From: Mycolicibacterium austroafricanum
Lineage (GTDB): Bacteria > Actinomycetota > Actinomycetes > Mycobacteriales > Mycobacteriaceae
Length of the DNA stretch: 56,469 bases
Assembly (NCBI RefSeq): GCF_902705885.1
Contig: NZ_CACSIP010000002.1
Span: 1 to 56,469, forward strand
Direction of reading: 5' to 3'
The notes beneath the pieces were generated by a model, which searched no databases, was not told the origin of the DNA, and saw nothing but the letters and a program-made list of their open reading frames with translations. Shown piece by piece: positions 53,065 to 56,469 of this stretch. Numbering within the stretch: the first letter of the stretch is position 1; each line of letters begins with the position of its first letter. The position numbers and the translations under genes were made by a program.

Positions 53065-54279
53065 ATGACGGTGTCCCATCCAGATGTTCTGGCACCGGCG
53101 CAGTTGGGTCCACTGCGGCTTCGCAACCGGGTCATCAAAGCGGCCACTTTCGAGGGCATGACCGCCGGTGGGGTCGTCAGCGAGAACCTCATCGACTATC
53201 ACCGGCGGGTCAGTGTGGGTGGCGTTGGCATGACGACCGTCGCGTATCTGGCGGTGGCGCCCGAGGGGCGCACCGAGGAGGGCCAGATATGGATGCGCCC
53301 GGAAGCACTGCCCGGGCTAGCCCGCCTGGTCGAGGCCGTCCGCGCCGGCGGAGCGGCGGTGTCAGCGCAGCTGGGTCACGCGGGCGCAGTGGGCAATCAA
53401 GCGCTGACCGGCTACCGGGCGTTGGCGCCCTCCGTCTTCGTCAACCCACTGAGTCTGCGGGCGGTAAGCAGCGCGTCGAAAGCCGACATCGAGCGAATTC
53501 GGCTTGCCCATGCGGATGCGGCACGGATGGCGGTCGGCGTGGGATTTGATGCCGTTGAACTCCACTTCGGCCACAACTACTTCACAAGCTCGTTCCTGAG
53601 CCCGGTTCTCAACCGTCGCCGCGACGAATTCGGTGGTTCATTGGCCAACCGCGCACGCGTCGCCCGGGAGACGGCGAGATCGGTTCGAGAAGCAGTCGGC
53701 CCGGACTGCGCGGTGCTGGCGAAGTTCAACATGGACGACGGTGTTCCCGGCGGCCTGCGCACCTCGGAGGCCCTCGAGGTGGCCAAGTGGCTAGAAGAGG
53801 ACGGGGCTCTCGACGCGTTGGAACTCACCGTTGGGAGTTCACTGCTCAACCCGATGTATCTGTTCCGCGGCGACGCGCCAATTCGCGAGTGGGGCGAGGC
53901 CATGTCGCCGATTGTGCGGCTCGGCCTCAAACTCTTCGGCAGGGCATTTCTCAAAAGCTATCCATACAGCGACCTCTATCTGCTCGAGCAGGCGCGCACG
54001 TTCCGGTCGGAGATCGCCATGCCGCTGATCTTGTTGGGTGGGGTAACGGATTTGGTGTCGATGAGGACCGCCATGCAGGAAGGATTCGAATTCGTCGCGA
54101 TGGCGCGGGCGCTACTACGCGAGCCCGAACTCATCAACCACATCGCGGTTGATGCGGACAGCGCGTCGCCGTGCATCCACTGCAACAAATGCATGGCGAC
54201 CATCTACTCCGGAACTCGGTGCGTTCTCACGACGCCGCCGCTGCCCGGCCAGAGAAACACAGAAAGGTCGAACAGATGA
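53065..54279 (+). CDS. NADH:flavin oxidoreductase (Old Yellow Enzyme family)
   Basis: A 404-residue FMN barrel protein. LGPLRLRNRVIKAATFEGM at the start, DAVELHFGHNYFTSSFLSP at the usual HxxHGYL region, and RRRDEFGGSLANRAR are characteristic. Near the end CIHCNKCMATIYSGTRC gives four cysteines as in 2,4-dienoyl-CoA reductase, but the C-terminal flavodoxin-like domain is absent. ATG 53065 follows AAGGAAT. The next gene begins in its last codons. Confidence 0.88.
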   Translation: MTVSHPDVLAPAQLGPLRLRNRVIKAATFEGMTAGGVVSENLIDYHRRVSVGGVGMTTVAYLAVAPEGRTEEGQIWMRPEALPGLARLVEAVRAGGAAVSAQLGHAGAVGNQALTGYRALAPSVFVNPLSLRAVSSASKADIERIRLAHADAARMAVGVGFDAVELHFGHNYFTSSFLSPVLNRRRDEFGGSLANRARVARETARSVREAVGPDCAVLAKFNMDDGVPGGLRTSEALEVAKWLEEDGALDALELTVGSSLLNPMYLFRGDAPIREWGEAMSPIVRLGLKLFGRAFLKSYPYSDLYLLEQARTFRSEIAMPLILLGGVTDLVSMRTAMQEGFEFVAMARALLREPELINHIAVDADSASPCIHCNKCMATIYSGTRCVLTTPPLPGQRNTERSNR

Positions 54280-54319
54280 CCTTGAAGAACACCCGATCGG
54301 CAATACCGTGGCGTCGTTG

Positions 54320-55114
54320 ATGGCCGGGGGTCCAGTCCTTCTGGACCTCGAGGACAACGGGGTCGCAACCATCCGGTTGAATCGGCCCGAGGCAGCCAAC
54401 GCCATGGACGTGCCTCTGCTCAGCGCCCTACACGCCGCACTGCTGCGGTGCCACGCCGAACCTGGTGTGCGTGTGGTGGTTCTCACCGGTTCGGGAAACA
54501 ATTTCTGCTCCGGTGGTGATGTCGGCGACTTTCTGGCCCACGCTGATCGGTTGCCGAGTCACATCAAGGAAGTGTCGAGCTGGTTCCAAACTGTGTCGTC
54601 GATGCTGATCGGGCTCGACGTTCCCGTGGTGGCGGCGGTCCAGGGTTATGCAGCCGGCGGGGGCGGTCTCGGCCTGGTCGGCAGCTGCGACTTCGTCATC
54701 GCCGGAGAGTCAGCAAGATTCATGTCAGGTGCGGTGCGGGTGGGAATGATCCCGGACGGTGGTCTGACCACGGTGCTCACTCAACTTGTCGGTCTGCGGA
54801 AAGCCTTCGAGCTCACGCTCACCAACGTCACGATCGACGCCGACGAGGCGTTGCGCATCGGTTTGATCACCAGGGTCGTCCCCGACGATGCACTGATGGA
54901 CGAGGCTTTGGCTCTGGCCCGCTCGCTGCTGGCGATGGCGCCGATGGCGCTGGCTGAGTGTAAACACCTGTTGTGGAACGGGATCGGATCGACCATCGCG
55001 CACGCACTGACCGAGGAGGCACGCGCGGTGATACGGCTGGCAGGTACCCGTGACTGTATCGAGGGGCTGCACGCGGTGGCAGACCGTCGCCGTCCGGCGT
55101 TTGGCGGAAGATAG
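54320..55114 (+). CDS. Enoyl-CoA hydratase/isomerase family protein
   Basis: A crotonase of about 264 residues: LNRPEAANAMD, oxyanion region GSGNNFCSGGDVGDFL and VQGYAAGGGGLGLVGSCDF are present, and IPDGGLT follows. Choice of start is unclear. ATG 54320 and GTG 54308 have no good ribosome binding site. An ATG at 54276 that overlaps the OYE stop (ATGA) is out of frame by one base and reaches a stop after 14 codons. Confidence 0.85.
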   Translation: MAGGPVLLDLEDNGVATIRLNRPEAANAMDVPLLSALHAALLRCHAEPGVRVVVLTGSGNNFCSGGDVGDFLAHADRLPSHIKEVSSWFQTVSSMLIGLDVPVVAAVQGYAAGGGGLGLVGSCDFVIAGESARFMSGAVRVGMIPDGGLTTVLTQLVGLRKAFELTLTNVTIDADEALRIGLITRVVPDDALMDEALALARSLLAMAPMALAECKHLLWNGIGSTIAHALTEEARAVIRLAGTRDCIEGLHAVADRRRPAFGGR

Positions 55115-55174
55115 CCGGCAGAAACAGCGGAACTCAGCCTTGCCCACGGCAGCAGCGTGACACAGGAGAGACCC

Positions 55175-55597
55175 ATGACCGATGGCGCCGCAGAACTCGC
55201 CAAGCGTTTCCTTGGTAGCGGTCCGGCCCCGACCGTTGACCCCGCAGCGCTGGTCAAGCGCTACCTCGAGCGGATCGCAGCTGGGAACATTGAGGAGGTG
55301 GCCGCCCTCTACGCCGAGGACGCCACTGTGGAAGACCCCGTCGGTGGAGGGAAGGTGCATATCGGTCGGCAGTCGATCGCCGAGTTCTACAGGGCCGCTG
55401 AGAATACCCAGATGGTGACCGAACTGCTCCAGATCCGCGTAGGGGGGCGCTCGGCGGCGTTTCTCTTCGCGGTCACCATCGGCGCGGGTGAGGACCGGAT
55501 ACGCATCGAGCCCATCGAGACGATGACTTTCAATGGTGCCGGTGAAATCGCCTCGATGAAGGCCTACTGGTCGCCCGCCGACATCACGGAGGTCTAG
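55175..55597 (+). CDS. Ketosteroid-isomerase (KSI) homologue
   Basis: A 140-residue SnoaL-fold protein very close in layout to Comamonas delta5-3-ketosteroid isomerase: KRYLERIAAGN (Tyr30 equals catalytic Tyr14), ATVEDPVG (Asp54 equals Asp38), EPIETMTFNGAGEI, where Glu115 replaces Asp99. ATG 55175 follows AGGAGAG. The KstD-like gene follows after 123 bases. A role in double-bond migration of a 3-ketosteroid-like substrate is likely. Confidence 0.85.
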   Translation: MTDGAAELAKRFLGSGPAPTVDPAALVKRYLERIAAGNIEEVAALYAEDATVEDPVGGGKVHIGRQSIAEFYRAAENTQMVTELLQIRVGGRSAAFLFAVTIGAGEDRIRIEPIETMTFNGAGEIASMKAYWSPADITEV

Positions 55598-55720
55598 AAC
55601 GCAACAAACGCCGATGCCCCTGGCGTATTGCCGGACCCATATTCCGCTCATTGGGCTGTCTCTCGTTCTTGAGGTGAATCATCAATAGGATCAACGCTGT
55701 CCACATGTGGAAGAAGGCTG

Positions 55721-56469
55721 ATGACGACACAGACCCCCGTAGGCACAGAGCTGCATGAGACCGTCGACCTGCTGGTGGTCGGATCGGGCACCGGCATGGC
55801 GGCCGCGCTGGCCGCCAGCGAGCTCGGAATGTCCTCCCTCATCATCGAGAAGACACACCAAGTAGGTGGTTCGACGGCGCGGTCCGGCGGAGCGTTCTGG
55901 ATTCCGGTCAACCCCATCCTCAGGCGCTCCGGCTCCCCGGACTCCCTCGAGGAAGCGCGCCGCTACCTGGCTACGGTGGTCGGCGACCAGGCGCCCGCGG
56001 ATCGTTGGCAGAGCTTCCTCGAACACGGATCGGCGACCGTCGACATGCTCTCACGCACAACTTCGATGAAGTTCGAATGGGCCGAGGGATATTCGGACTA
56101 TCACCCGGAGGAGCCAGGTGGCAGTGTTGCCGGCCGGACCTGTGAGTGCCGCCCCTTCAATGCGTCGGTGCTCGGTAGGCACCGCAAGGCGTTGCGCCCG
56201 GGTGTGTTGAACCCGCCGATCCCCATGCCGATCACGGGAGCGGATTATCGGTGGATCAACTTGCTGTCCAGAGTGCCACGAAAAGCGATACCGCGGATGA
56301 TGAAGCGGATATTCCAGGGTATTGGTGGGTTGCTTGTCGGCCGTCGTTATCTCGCGGCAGGTCAAGCGTTGGCGGCCGGAATGTATGCCGGGGCTCTGCG
56401 CGCCGGCATCCCGGTGTGGACCGATACGACGCTGGTCAGACTCACAATGGACAACGCCCGGGTGACTGG
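55721..56469 (+). CDS. KstD-like FAD-dependent 3-ketosteroid dehydrogenase (3' end outside the window)
   Basis: 249 codons of a flavoprotein. After a short lead, LLVVGSGTGMAAALAASEL is the FAD-binding Rossmann motif, then EKTHQVGGSTARSGGAFWIP, the signature of 3-ketosteroid delta1-dehydrogenase and related fumarate-reductase-type enzymes. DYHPEEPGG and GRHRKALRPG follow. The reading frame continues past the window edge. ATG 55721 follows AAGAAGG. Confidence 0.88.
   Translation, partial: MTTQTPVGTELHETVDLLVVGSGTGMAAALAASELGMSSLIIEKTHQVGGSTARSGGAFWIPVNPILRRSGSPDSLEEARRYLATVVGDQAPADRWQSFLEHGSATVDMLSRTTSMKFEWAEGYSDYHPEEPGGSVAGRTCECRPFNASVLGRHRKALRPGVLNPPIPMPITGADYRWINLLSRVPRKAIPRMMKRIFQGIGGLLVGRRYLAAGQALAAGMYAGALRAGIPVWTDTTLVRLTMDNARVT

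Noticed and set aside
54276..54320. 14-codon ORF as an independent leader peptide
   Set aside because: More simply explained as a shifted or misread start of the enoyl-CoA hydratase.

Overview
The window is high-GC actinobacterial DNA, almost certainly from a fast-growing mycobacterium (Mycolicibacterium type). The left part has the gene order known from the Mycobacterium tuberculosis ftsY-to-rnhB region: ftsY, amtB, glnB, glnD, ffh, an amidohydrolase, dacB-type genes, rpsP, a KH-domain gene, rimM, trmD, an LppW-like lipoprotein, rplS, lepB, rnhB, a DUF2469 gene and, after an interruption, the UPF0102 gene yraN. Gene identities come from reading the translated sequence. Comparisons with M. 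tuberculosis are from memory, not from a search.

1-16886 is a conserved core block. It holds both SRP GTPases (FtsY, cut at the left edge, and Ffh), an ammonium-sensing operon (AmtB, PII, GlnD) with GlnR-like half-sites upstream, ribosome and tRNA maturation genes (S16, KhpA-like, RimM, TrmD, L19), signal peptidase I and RNase HII. Two tandem D,D-carboxypeptidases and an LppW-like lipoprotein point the other way.

16887-35075 is accessory DNA between the DUF2469 gene and yraN. First comes a lipid-oxidation module: a tandem TetR regulator, a type-1 periplasmic-binding-fold protein without signal peptide, an SDR, a P450, a mycofactocin-type SDR, a TetR, a 43-residue membrane peptide, an AveC-like membrane protein and a second P450. 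After it come a HAD phosphatase, a CaiB-type CoA transferase, a TesB thioesterase, a three-domain adenylation/carrier/membrane-acyltransferase protein, a DUF1206 membrane protein, a TetR/PlsC-type acyltransferase pair with a palindromic operator, and an NTF2-fold/HxlR pair.

35448-56469 (running off the right edge) looks like a steroid- or polycyclic-type catabolic island. It has five acyl-CoA dehydrogenase-like genes, two enoyl-CoA hydratases, SDRs, an SCP-x-type thiolase beside an HMG-CoA-synthase-like/DUF35 fusion, an IclR regulator heading an operon with a ferredoxin, an HsaB-like flavin reductase and a CoA ligase, a PadR regulator, an HsaD-like hydrolase, an Old-Yellow-Enzyme-family oxidoreductase, a ketosteroid-isomerase homologue and the first 249 codons of a KstD-like flavoprotein. 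Two copies of a 15-bp palindrome, one inside the predicted iclR promoter and one between divergent catabolic genes, suggest that IclR controls both. No tRNA, rRNA, CRISPR array, transposase or integrase was recognised.
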